From Nelumbo lutea (lineage: Eukaryota > Streptophyta > Magnoliopsida > Proteales > Nelumbonaceae), in contig JAKGHH010000008.1 of the NCBI GenBank assembly GCA_022828595.1, forward strand, positions 27,892,378 through 27,956,377: 64,000 bases of DNA, written 5' to 3'. This document shows positions 25,150 to 34,599 of the stretch, in pieces (position 1 is the first letter of the stretch; each line of letters opens with the position of its first letter). Under the pieces are notes generated by a model, which was not told the DNA's origin, did not search any database, and saw only the letters and a program-made list of their open reading frames with translations. A program made the position numbers and the translations under genes.

Positions 25150-25867
25150 AAGAAACTCAAAATCGGCTTACATGGCAAAGTAAACACTTTCTAATAGTGT
25201 TCCCTCTTTCTCTACTACGACCTCCCCCTGAGTCATAACCTCCACCACTTCCACCACCACGATCAAACATGAGACTACCACGGCCTTCTCGAAATGCATG
25301 TCCTCCCCCTTTATTATCACGTCCACATCCTTTTGCTACGACATACATTGATATGTCAGACGTTGTGGTATTTTCTTTGGGTCTCAATGAAATCCTATGA
25401 AATCGAGCAAATACCTTTTCAAGTGTATAAAGAGAAGAACCTCCCAATATTTGTGCTCTAACCGATTCATATTCTGATTTCAACCCCACTAAGAACCTAC
25501 TTATATCCAATTGCTCCCTTTGTTGTTGCTGAATTTTAACATCTGGAGTTAGGGGATGATAAACATTGAGTTCATTTATAAGGTTATTCATACTAGCATA
25601 ATACTCTTCTAGGGTTTGATTTCCTTACTACAAATTGAAATACTATATAGAATAAAGTTTCTTGGCATGTTCCTATATTTCATTGGTTGTATCTAAGAAC
25701 ATAAAATTGATATTTATCTTAGGTTCCATACTATTCCACAACTATATCATGATTTTGGCATCTTCTTGTTTCCAATCATCAAGCCCTGGGGATTCAACTG
25801 ATGGTTTATCCTCCTTTACATGTTTCACCTTCCTCTTGGCCTTGAGAAAAACCTCCACCCATGGCAC

Positions 25868-26415
25868 ATAATTTTCAACATTATGTTTAATTGATGTCAT
25901 TTGCACACCTAGATAGTCTGAGGAAATCATCGCATCAGATTTCTGATCACCACCACCATCAGTTGCTACCATTGTGTTTCCCAATACAATTTCTAATTCT
26001 GAATTATCAACCACCAAAAAAATATTGTTGTTAAGTCAACACTGCAGCAGTCTCCACATCACCTTCAACAATCTCTCAACCAGGCACACTGAAAGAAAAG
26101 AAAAACTTGATGTAAACTACCGTTTAGATAGCTCATGGCAGATAATTTTCAACATTAAGTTTAATTGATGCCATTTGCACACCTAGATAGTCTGAGGAAA
26201 TCATCACACTAGATTTCTAATCACCACCATCATCCCCAGTTGCTACCATTGTGCTCCCCAATACAATTTCTAATTCTGTATTATCAACCACAAAAAAAAA
26301 ATATTGTTGTTAAGTCAACACTACAGCAGTCTCCACATCACCTTCAACAATCTCTCAACCAAGCACAATGAAAGAAAAGAAAAACTTGATGTAAACCACC
26401 GTTTACACACGTTCG
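25868..26415. repeat. Tandem duplication of about 275 bp in RE2 gag and leader
   Basis: Copy 1 starts at about 25,868 and copy 2 at about 26,142, both with ATAATTTTCAACATTA. They run in parallel through TTGCACACCTAGATAGTCTG, CAATACAATTTCTAATTCTG and GCAGTCTCCACATCACCTTC. The copies differ by scattered substitutions and small indels. Confidence 0.85.
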
Positions 26416-26791
26416 ACCATCTCTTTCAGCAAAAAATTTGTTTTCTTCACACCACTACTAATAACCAACCACCATAGATGTTACTCAACAATCACCAAGA
26501 ACCCTCTTAAAACTACTCAGTAGAGGGTTTGGAACACCACCACACGACCATTAGGGTATCACTCATGGTGACAATAATATTAGAACTACTAACCTAGGGC
26601 TGCCGCACCTTCCTTTGCCTAAGTAATGAAGATTGTGGCAATCCTGGATTACCAAAAAAATTTGTCGCAGCCTTCTACTTGTGCACTTCAGATTGCAGCA
26701 TAGAAAAAACGAAGAAAAGAAGAAGAGGAAAGATCACAGGTCCAGGATCTTGAAATCGCAACCTTCTCCTGTATTTAGTGCTCTGATACCA

Positions 26792-27046
26792 TGTTTCAAC
26801 GGTTCAGGTAAGTCCTATTAGAGAGAGAGACAGAGAGAGAGAAGAAGAAGGAGAAGAAGAAGTTGTCAAACTAGTTCTAATCGACCATAATCTTTATTAT
26901 ATTAGAATTAGGGTACATGGTCAAATATACCCCTATTAAGTATGGGACAAGTAAATTAAAAAAAGACAAAACAGAATTGCCACATCATCACATAATTTAA
27001 ATTAGAACGAAAAGACTAAGCCACCCTTACTTGACCAACTCTAACA
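26792..27046 (-). repeat. RE2 LTR
   Basis: Starts TGTTTCAAC next to the primer site and ends CCAACTCTAACA. It has a GA/GAA-rich run near the primer-site end (26,820-26,860), as in the other copia LTRs of this window. The partner LTR is absent. Confidence 0.65.
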
Positions 27047-27269
27047 TGCTCGATTAGTAGGGAGACCAAATCTTCAAGGAAACCATTCATAACACAATCA
27101 AAGCACATTTGCTAATTGGGCATCACAGAGCAGCAACAACAAGAATTACTTTGCCTAACATGCTCAATTAGTAGTGGGACCAAATCATCAAGGAAACCAT
27201 TCCTAACACAATCAAAGCACATTTGCTAATTGGGCATCACAGAGCAGCAACAACAAGAATAACTTAGCC
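27042..27269. repeat. Two tandem copies of 114 bp
   Basis: Copies begin TAACATGCTC at 27042 and 27156 and share CAATCAAAGCACATTTGCTA and GGGCATCACAGAGCAGC. The first five bases are also the last bases of the RE2 LTR. Confidence 0.9.
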
Positions 27270-27291
27270 TAAGTCAAAAAAATCAAGTAAG

Positions 27292-27868
27292 GCTTAGGGA
27301 TGGCAATGCACGGGTTCAAGAAGGGTTTTGTAAATTCTAAACCCTATCCTCTTCCTTAAACTTCCCAACCTGTACTGGCCCCAAAATTCATAGCAAGGCT
27401 GGATTTTGAGAGTCCAAACCCTCTCTATGCATGAAAATGCAAAACCCACCCTGACCCCACCATCCCTATAGTCAAGGGTAAGGTAGGTTGGGTTTAAAAT
27501 CCACATCTAATTTTTTGTTATTTCTTGTTATATATAAGCATTAAATAAGTAAAATAACATGAACAAACATAAAAAATTCCAATTATTTGATTAAGACATG
27601 TATGAAACATACAAACTATCATTTATCCTTCACACAAATATTATTAAATTTAACACCTAATACATAAAGCCCATATGCTGTCTAACAATATACAGGGTGG
27701 GGAGGATTGGGTTTAGCTTAATACCTTACCCATATAGGTTGTAGAATCCCCAAACCCGTCCCACCCTAAACTCTGTCTTTTAAGCACAAAAAAAAAAAAA
27801 AAAACAAAACAAAACAAAAAAACTATTGGGGTAGGTACCACTGTAGGGTGAAATTGCCTTCCCTAAGC
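27292..27868. mobile_element. MITE-like element with inverted ends (hAT-like, tentative)
   Basis: The left end GCTTAGGGATGGCAATG pairs with the right end AATTGCCTTCCCTAAGC as an inverted repeat. The GGGATGGCAAT motif is common at ends of non-autonomous plant hAT elements. No target duplication was found, and the interior has no coding sequence. Confidence 0.5.
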
Positions 27869-27889
27869 TGAATAGATGGTAGAGCCTAA

Positions 27890-28747
27890 AGCCATGTTTG
27901 GTTCATGGGAATAGAGGTCTAGAATCGGAATTGGAATGGACTGTTCTGATTCAAATTATTTGGTTGGGCGGAATTGGAATCTCATTTCCATTCCTATTGA
28001 AATGGCATTCCCCCATATGAGGGAATGGTCATTCCCCTCCCCTCCCTTAGGAATGAAATCCCATTCTTACAGATTCTAAGGATTTCAAACCTTCTTTGCA
28101 AACCCCTAACCCTAGATCTCAAATAGTTTTCTCCCTAGGTTGGATCAAGCTCAATGTTGATGGGAGTATTTTTTGGCTTCTAGTGCTGCTAGTTTTGGAG
28201 TGGTAGCGCAAGACATCACTTGAAAAGTTATTGCAACTTCTTTCGGTGATCTTAAAGCCCACTCGCCCATCCAAGTGGAGGCTTTTTCTATGCTGAAAGG
28301 TTTGGACCTGGCTTGGGACCTCCAACATTCTAGCATTTTTGTACAAAGCGACTACCTCAATTTGTTCTCTACTTTAGGTGCTGGTAATGCAGAAGTAGCT
28401 AGAGATGATATCTTTTCCCAGCCTGTGCATTTCAAATTTGTAAATTCAGGGCTGCCCATGAGTTGGCAAAAAAGGGATTGTAAGTTCAGGTCCTTTGTTT
28501 TCAATTGTCCTCTTTGGATCCAGCAATGGGCGGCTAAGGATCTGGTGAATCCTTGAGTTTGCCTCTTGTATAGTTTTCTTAGGTCTTAGACTCTTAGCCT
28601 TTTTAACATAGATGATGCTTTTACCAAAAGAAAATTCCATTCCTATTCCTGTCTAAACCAAACAAATTATGGGAATGGACCATTCTGATTCCAATTCTCA
28701 TTCCAAGTGATTTCATTTTCAATTCTAACTGCAAACCAAATGGACAC
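27890..28747. mobile_element. PIF/Harbinger-like MITE carrying an internal LINE fragment
   Basis: The ends AGCCATGTTTGGTTC and GCAAACCAAATGGACAC form an imperfect terminal inverted repeat flanked by TAA on both sides (27887-27889 and 28748-28750). Both arms carry repeated GGAATGG / CCATTCC motifs. About 500 bp in the middle is LINE-derived. Confidence 0.6.
28130..28637 (+). mobile_element. Degenerate LINE RNase H fragment inside the MITE
   Basis: Plus-strand frames give RNase H-type pieces (IKLNVDGS at 28,147; HSPIQVEAFSMLKGLDLAWD near 28,270; FVQSDYLNLF near 28,340), with a stop and a frame change between them. The 3' end reads GATGATGCTTTTACCAAAAG, a LINE-like tail. Confidence 0.55.
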
Positions 28748-28931
28748 TAAACTTTATGTCTATGATGCTTTTGCGAGTTACATGGAACTTGGAAGAGAGA
28801 GAGGAAGAAGCAAAGAAATCATCAAGGAGAAAGAGCTCAAATTTTTGACTTGTTCTCAAATCTCTATCAACATCCTTTTTTTTCTACGTTTTGACTGGAA
28901 ATCCTTTTTTTTTGTTCATTAATTTATTTGA

Positions 28932-29395
28932 GCGTAAAATACAAAAACCTTCTCTATAGTTTCATTTTAACAAATACCTCCCCGAACTTTTGAGAAACTC
29001 GACAAAAACCTCCCTTTCGTCACCTTCCTAGATGGAAAACATTAGATTGATGCACCCACTTTTTCCAAATTCCCATTCTACCATTTTATAAATTATTTTA
29101 CATACAAAATTACTAAAATAACCCTATTTTAATTTGACAGAAACCTCATTTAACGATCATATTTGAACTTTTTTTTTAGTTAAAACTGGGTTATATTTTG
29201 TATGTAAAAGGGTAGAATGGGTATTTGGAAAAAAAACTAGTGCATCAGTCTAATGTTTCCTGTCTGGGAAGGTGACTGAAAGGAGGTTTTTGTCGAGTTT
29301 CTCAAAAGTTTAGGGGAGGTATTTGTTAAAATGAAACTATAGGGGAAGTTTTTATGATTATCAGAAACCTCAGAGGAGGTTTTTGCATTTTACCC
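28932..29395. mobile_element. Long-armed foldback MITE (Mutator-like)
   Basis: The two halves are inverted repeats over more than 150 bp per arm: GCGTAAAATACAAAAACC on the left matches the complement of GGTTTTTGCATTTTACCC on the right, and the similarity continues through CATTTTAACAAATACCTCCC and TTGAGAAACTCGACAAAAAC. Nine-base flanks TTTATTTGA (28923-28931) and TTTATTTAA (29396-29404) look like a 9-bp target duplication with one change, the size typical of Mutator-like elements. No coding sequence. Confidence 0.75.
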
Positions 29396-29429
29396 TTTAT
29401 TTAATTGAAGTCTTCATATGTTATTGTCT

Positions 29430-29881
29430 AGGGGTGAGCATTATTCGGTTAAAACTGAATTGCCCAACTAAAAATTTTGGTGTTAGTTTTTAGATTTAGA
29501 AATTCGGTTAACCGAAAAAACTGAATTAACTAAAATTCATTATATAACATGTAATATATAATATATAATATATAATATGCAATATATAATATTTAATATA
29601 TAATGTGCTATATATTTATATATTAATATATTATAATAAAATCAAATTTCATAATAGATATTATAATATATATATTATAGGTTTTAATATATAATATTAT
29701 ATTTATATATTAATTAAATTCAGTTTTTAACCGAAAGAACCAAAAACTGAACAAAAAATTTTGGTTCGATTATTTCGGTTTTATTATAATCGGCTTCGGT
29801 TCAATTTTCATTTTTTTTTCGGTTTTAAAAATTTTGATTTATTAATTAAAAACCCAAATAAATTGAATGCTCACCCCTTTA
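29430..29881. mobile_element. hAT-like MITE with AT-rich core
   Basis: The ends AGGGGTGAGCATT and AATGCTCACCCCT are inverted, with TTATTGTCT repeated on both sides (29421-29429 and 29882-29890). Inside, CGGTTAACCGAAAAAACTGA-type motifs recur in both orientations around a TATAATATA-rich core at about 29,545-29,710. Confidence 0.7.
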
Positions 29882-29940
29882 TTATTGTCTTTGTTGGGGT
29901 CTTCATTTCTTACTGTCTTCTTTTTTACTGGGTGTTGAAC

Positions 29941-30295
29941 TGAATGATTTATTAGAGAATTTTTGACTTCAGCATACTTTGTTTTCATTTTGGCGTGTGG
30001 AGTTTTCATCGTGCACCCTCTCCGAGATTCATTTGAAGCTAATGGAGTTTAGGCCTGACAAAATTTTTGAATTGAATGATTTATTAGAGAATTTTTGACT
30101 TCAGCATACTTTGTTTTCGTTTTGGCATGTGGAGTTTTCATCGTCCACCCTCTCCCAGATTCATTTGAATATGATGGAGTTCAGACCTAACAAAAATTTT
30201 GAATTGAATGATTTATTAGAGAATTTTTTACTTCAGCATACTTTGTTTTCGTTTTTGGTGTGTGGAGTTCGCATTGTCCACCCTCTCCCAAATTC
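29941..30295. repeat. Three tandem copies of 132 bp, the last interrupted by a LINE tail
   Basis: Copies start TGAATGATTTATTAGAGAAT at 29941, 30073 and 30205. They share CTTCAGCATACTTTGTTTTC and GGAGTTCAGACC-type blocks. The third stops at AAATTC (30294). Its end, ATGGAGTTCAGACTTGAC, reappears at about 30,550 beyond the LINE insertion. Confidence 0.9.
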
Positions 30296-30545
30296 TTTTT
30301 TTTTTTTTTTGTAGAAATAGGAGGAGCTACACAAGACGGGGTGTAGCTCAGCCCCAAGCATCACAAAAACAAATAGAATTTAAGTCTCTAGGGAGAGAGG
30401 GAGAGCAAAAACTGAGAGTGCTGAGAGGAAAAGAAAGTGCTTGATTTGCCATCCAGTCCGTAGCTTGATTGGTCTCTTTATAGACATGGTTGTAGGTGAC
30501 ACCACATTCCAAATCTCCAGCCAGCTTCAAACACTCCTCGATGAA
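30295..30545 (-). mobile_element. 5'-truncated LINE tail
   Basis: A poly(T) run (30295-30310) marks the minus-strand 3' end. Upstream, 30545-30430 encodes EECLKLAGDLECGVTYNHVY and KETNQATDWMANQAL, the end of a LINE RNase H (RVT_3 type) domain. It sits inside the third copy of the 132-bp array. Confidence 0.8.
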
Positions 30546-30571
30546 ATTGATGGAGTTCAGACTTGACAAAA

Positions 30572-30705
30572 TTTTATTAAATACAATTATCCCTCTATTC
30601 TCTTCCCCTCTATTCCTCCCTAGCGCCCCTTCACCCTCACCAATACACAACACTAATCTCAGCACCATTGGAGCAACCACCGCCGTTGCAACCCTCACAT
30701 CCCCT
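30572..30705. repeat. Inverted partner of the repeat at about 32,190-32,335
   Basis: The plus strand here (TAAATACAATTATCCCTCTA, TTCTCTTCCCCTCTATTCC, CCCCTTCACCCTCAC) matches the complement of 32,335-32,190 in the same order. Both copies lack coding features and look like members of one dispersed repeat family. Confidence 0.7.
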
Positions 30706-31630
30706 CTCTCTTCTCTTCTCCTCCCTCAAACTGAAACACTCTTGTTCTAGCTTCTATTACACAAACATAAGAATTCCAAGCTGATCAAATTTGTGTTACG
30801 ATTGGGCTGAAGACGATGTGGTGGATGCGATTCTCCAATGGTTTCACATCCACCCTAGCCGTCTCAAACTGAAACACTACCATTGCACAAATATTTGGAA
30901 TTTTCTCTTTAACAGAGGAGGAGAGTACAAAAGATGGCAATCAAATATTTTGCTGTGTGTCAAACTACTCTGTCCTTCACGTGGCTTCTTCATGTTTACA
31001 AGTTGTCATATATTATCCCTCCACCTCATTTCCCAAGTCAAGTTTAGTCTGTGTTTGATTCCATCTACGTTTATTCATTCAACGTTTGTAATTTATTTGC
31101 TTATAAAACTAAGAAAGGTAATAATTATAATCGTTTATGACAATTAGGCGCCACTAGGCATCACATCAGTGTAATAGTGAAAAAATGCCTAATTGTTTGT
31201 GGAAGCTTTAAAAAATAACTTCCCTAAATGGTAGGCGTGTACAAAAACCGAAGTCTGTTTTTTCTATTCTTGATGCATATAGAAGAATAAGAGAGAGGAA
31301 CTGCTAAAGTGATGCCTATGTAGCAACGTTTATTGAATAAATGCCCACGGAATCAAACACCTTGTTAATCTCTCATTATTAACACCTCCACTACCGACAG
31401 TCATCTCTTAGCTTCTTTTAATTGCCGACGTCCACCCTTTTCTACATCAATTCAAATAGAAATTACCAAAACATATTATAAGCCACGACCCTTCTACATC
31501 AAAATGGAATATTCCATCCCTGAAAGTTTCTTGTTGAACACTCTAATACAATTAAATAAATTGCAGATAATATTTTTGTCCATCGCAGCTGAGAGAATTT
31601 AGAGAGATCATCAAAATGAATAGGCATGAC

Positions 31631-31918
31631 CATGGTTTTCAAAACCGGACTAGACGGTTGACCTGAAAACTGGGAATCGTCAGGTGATCGGTTCCGTTTT
31701 ATCCTAGAACTGTTATTTTGCCAAAAACCATTGATTTGGTTAGCAAACCACTGACCCGAGCTGTCAAACCATTCAAACCGTTTGACAGTTTTGGCTTTTT
31801 TTTTATTTTAATTTTTTTGTCAGAATGGGCCATCCATTCGGTTCAAACGATTGAACCATTTGACTTGAGAACTGAACCCCTGATCAATTTGTTGTCTGGT
31901 TCAGTTTTAAAAACCTTG
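31631..31918. mobile_element. hAT-like MITE
   Basis: The ends CATGGTTTTCAAAACC and CAGTTTTAAAAACCTTG form an imperfect terminal inverted repeat. Flanks GGCATGAC (31623-31630) and GACATGAC (31919-31926) look like an 8-bp duplication with one change. The interior alternates CGGTTC and GAACCG-type motifs. Confidence 0.65.
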
Positions 31919-31985
31919 GACATGACTATGAGATAAAGAAAATATGTGAGGCAAATTGACAACCTTAATACATCTGTTGTATGTG

Positions 31986-32190
31986 CTCTTCATTCATGAG
32001 TCTGGATCTCTTGCCCACAAGAGCTCTACCCATGTTTACCCACATAACATCGTAGCCACCCATGAAAAACATCTCATCCTCTTACATAGTATTATGCACA
32101 GAAAATGTTCCCAATGCACAGAGGTACTGTATTGTGGGTAGATGTGGATAGAGTTCTTGTGGGCAAAAGATCCAGAGTCTTCATTCTAAG
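31986..32190. repeat. Foldback structure with arms of about 58 bp
   Basis: The left arm (31986-32043, CTGGATCTCTTGCCCACAAG) is complementary to the right arm (32134-32190, CTTGTGGGCAAAAGATCCAG) with roughly 80% matching by eye. The loop is about 90 bp. Confidence 0.75.
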
Positions 32191-32335
32191 AGAGAATGAA
32201 GTGGGGATGCGGGAGTTGCTCTGACAGCGGTGAGAGTGCTGTGTGTCAGTGAGGGTGAAGGGGGCAGTGGGAAGGGAATAAAGAGGGGAAGAGAATAGAG
32301 GATTAATTGTATTTAATTGAATTTTGGTAGGTTTG
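32190..32335. repeat. Inverted copy of the 30,572-30,705 repeat
   Basis: See 30,572-30,705. This copy follows directly after the foldback at 31,986-32,190. Confidence 0.7.
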
Positions 32336-32399
32336 AAATAAAAATAATTGTAAAATTGAAATAAAAATAAATTATAATTTTGCATTGAAATCATTTGCA

Positions 32400-33970
32400 C
32401 TACGCTAATTTTGCATCAGTACAAATAAATTCGCATTGCAACCCGTAGGGGACAGACGATGCGAGCTCTATTAACAACCTTTGCCATCTCCTATAACTGG
32501 GGCATCTCCCTGTCAAGCGTTCATTCAATTAGAGAAGTAATTTTGTTAATTACTAGCAACGTGTCAAGGCTCGCTATAGGCTCAATTTTCATTTTTCTAC
32601 TCTGATTAGATGAAACCTCTCTTTTCTTTTCTTTTATGGGTATATAGTTTATCAAGAGACCTTACTTTGTTCCAACCTGAATAGGTTGAAAAGTTAAAAA
32701 AGGACTTCAACAAGCTTGGAATTTTAAATCTAAAAGCAAACCAATTTCTTTAGATCATTTATGTATGTTCAGATTCTCATGGAGTGGCTTGGGAAGGATT
32801 TTGAGAGTTTTTAAGGCAAATTCTAGTGAATTTTGCTTCAAAATCAGGATTTTCATATTCTAAAAGGGGACAAAACAAAGGGATGAATTGAAGAATCCTT
32901 ATTCATCCACTCTGGTGAGACCTTTGATGGTCTCCTACCAGTAAGTTCTGCATGATCTCTTCTATCGATCGGCAACATTAGTAAGAGAAAGCAATTTGTT
33001 AATGAAGGGGTCTTCTTTTACTTAATAACCTCAAAATCCCATTTTATCTAAGGTTCTTTCATTGACAACATTGCCATTGGATTTTATTTTGAAAATTTGA
33101 AGAACAATAAAAGGTAAAATTGACCGCAAAAGGATTGTTTTGATATTAAGAAAAATCATGCAATCACATGACATCACGTACAAATGGATTCTAACAGCAT
33201 GTTAATAGCAAGAAATGATTTTATCAATTGTCAGAAGGATACTTCAAATAATTTTTCAAACAATAAGCTAAGTATTAATTCATTTGTTAAAACATAGAGA
33301 TAGTTTAAGTATTTTACCCTTTTTTTATTTTAAGTCCTGTGGTTCTCTGTCTCATTTTTGTCAAATTCAGTTCTACGATCACATCACTGGTCACTTTAAA
33401 ATAATGTTAATTTATTTATATTTTTCTTATGTGTATAATAATAGCTAAAAAAGTGAGTGTTTAAGTAAGATGGGTGAAAACTAAAAGGGGTGTTTTAGTA
33501 ATACACAAATTACAGGGAGTGTCATGGTTAATATGGTATAATATAGGGGTGTTTTAGTAAACGACCCTTAAAAATTAAAACTTGAAATTCATGACAATTA
33601 ATGAAGAAGATAAGTAACAATGATGGGATCCTTTGCCTCAAGAGATACCTATTATCTATTATTTAAAAGCAACAAGAAGGAAATGCATAGAAAAGCTAAT
33701 GACCACACTTTCAGAAATTTTTTGGATGAAAATGTAGATGACAATTTCCTAGGAAAGAAAAAGCTTTTGAAGATTCTCCAAAGTACTAGAAGATTAAGGA
33801 AAACTTAAATCTAATGATCAACCTTTTTAGATCTTAACGAGTTGCTGATTCTAAACGATCATGGACTTGACCTTGAAAGAAGAGATAAAAGCAGCAAGAT
33901 CTTTATTGGTTACCAATTTGATATTATTTTTCTATTAATTGGTTTAAATAATATGAAATTAGGAGAGTTC
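32400..33970. other. Intergenic stretch, nothing recognised
   Basis: AT-rich sequence with no domain-bearing ORF. The ORFs at 33,620-33,808 and 33,842-34,033 are short and unassigned. Confidence 0.5.
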
Positions 33971-33978
33971 ACATCTGA

Positions 33979-34116
33979 CCCCCACAGAATGAGCCCCAAA
34001 AACATCCCACATGCATATCTCAGTCTGCATTGAGAACATCTCCCATACTTATCATTGGGAGATGTTTCCAATACATGATTGGGATGTGCTGGGATGCATT
34101 CTGTGGGGGGGGGGGG
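33979..34116. mobile_element. Small foldback MITE
   Basis: CCCCCACAGAATG at the left end pairs with CATTCTGTGGGGG at the right, and a second hairpin (AACATCTCCCAT / TTGGGAGATGTT) lies in the middle. The right end runs into a 14-base G homopolymer. Confidence 0.6.
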
Positions 34117-34442
34117 ATATATGAGTTCAAATTAGGAGGAAGAAGAAATGAGAGTAGAGGAGAGAAAAACACCACATTAAAAGGAGAGAAAAGATGGGAG
34201 TTCAACCTCTACTAATATTTATAATTTGGAAATGAAAGAATTAATAAAAAATTTTCTTACTAAAAAAGAAAAAATATAAAAATACCCCTGAACATTACAA
34301 AAAAGGCATAAAACTTAATATATTATGACTGAGACTTAATTGTCACTGTTGTTCATTATATAATTTGTTTAGACTTGGAGTAAATCTCAAGTAATCAGTA
34401 AAAATACTTACAAGCATTGAAGCAGAAATGGTTGTAGTTTAT

Positions 34443-34578
34443 TATTAGAGGTATTAGAAAGATTGCACAGCTAGCAACAATTGAGTTTGTTATTCTTGAA
34501 TAAGTCAGTAAGTGTCTTGACTACAGATATTTAACTGAATGAAATAGACTCAACTTTTTGCTTCTCAACAATTTTAGA
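34443..34578 (+). repeat. RE3 5' LTR
   Basis: Aligns with 36915-37044 from TATTAGA(G/A)G to CAATT(TT/CC)AGA, with many substitutions. Confidence 0.7.
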
Positions 34579-34599
34579 TGGTATCAGAGCTTTGAACTA

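Larger units (their letters stand above)
25150..27046 (-). mobile_element. RE2: truncated Ty1/copia element (gag plus one LTR)
   Basis: The minus strand encodes gag pieces at 26,017-25,742 (DYLGVQMTSIKHNVENYVPW, FLKAKRKVKHVKEDKPS) and 25,591-25,157 (NELNVYHPLTPDVKIQQQQR, RFLVGLKSEYESVRAQILGG), the same family as RE4 and RE6 gag. The coding stops inside the Gly-rich segment before a complete zinc knuckle, so pol is missing. A primer site (plus-strand CTCTGATACCA, minus TGGTATCAGAG) adjoins an LTR at 26792-27046. Confidence 0.8.

Noticed and set aside
25662..26168. Plus-strand ORFs of 64-69 codons
   Set aside because: They are antisense to RE2 gag.
30791..31147. 118-codon plus-strand ORF as a gene
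   Set aside because: No domain, no intron signals, and it lies in a MITE-rich zone.
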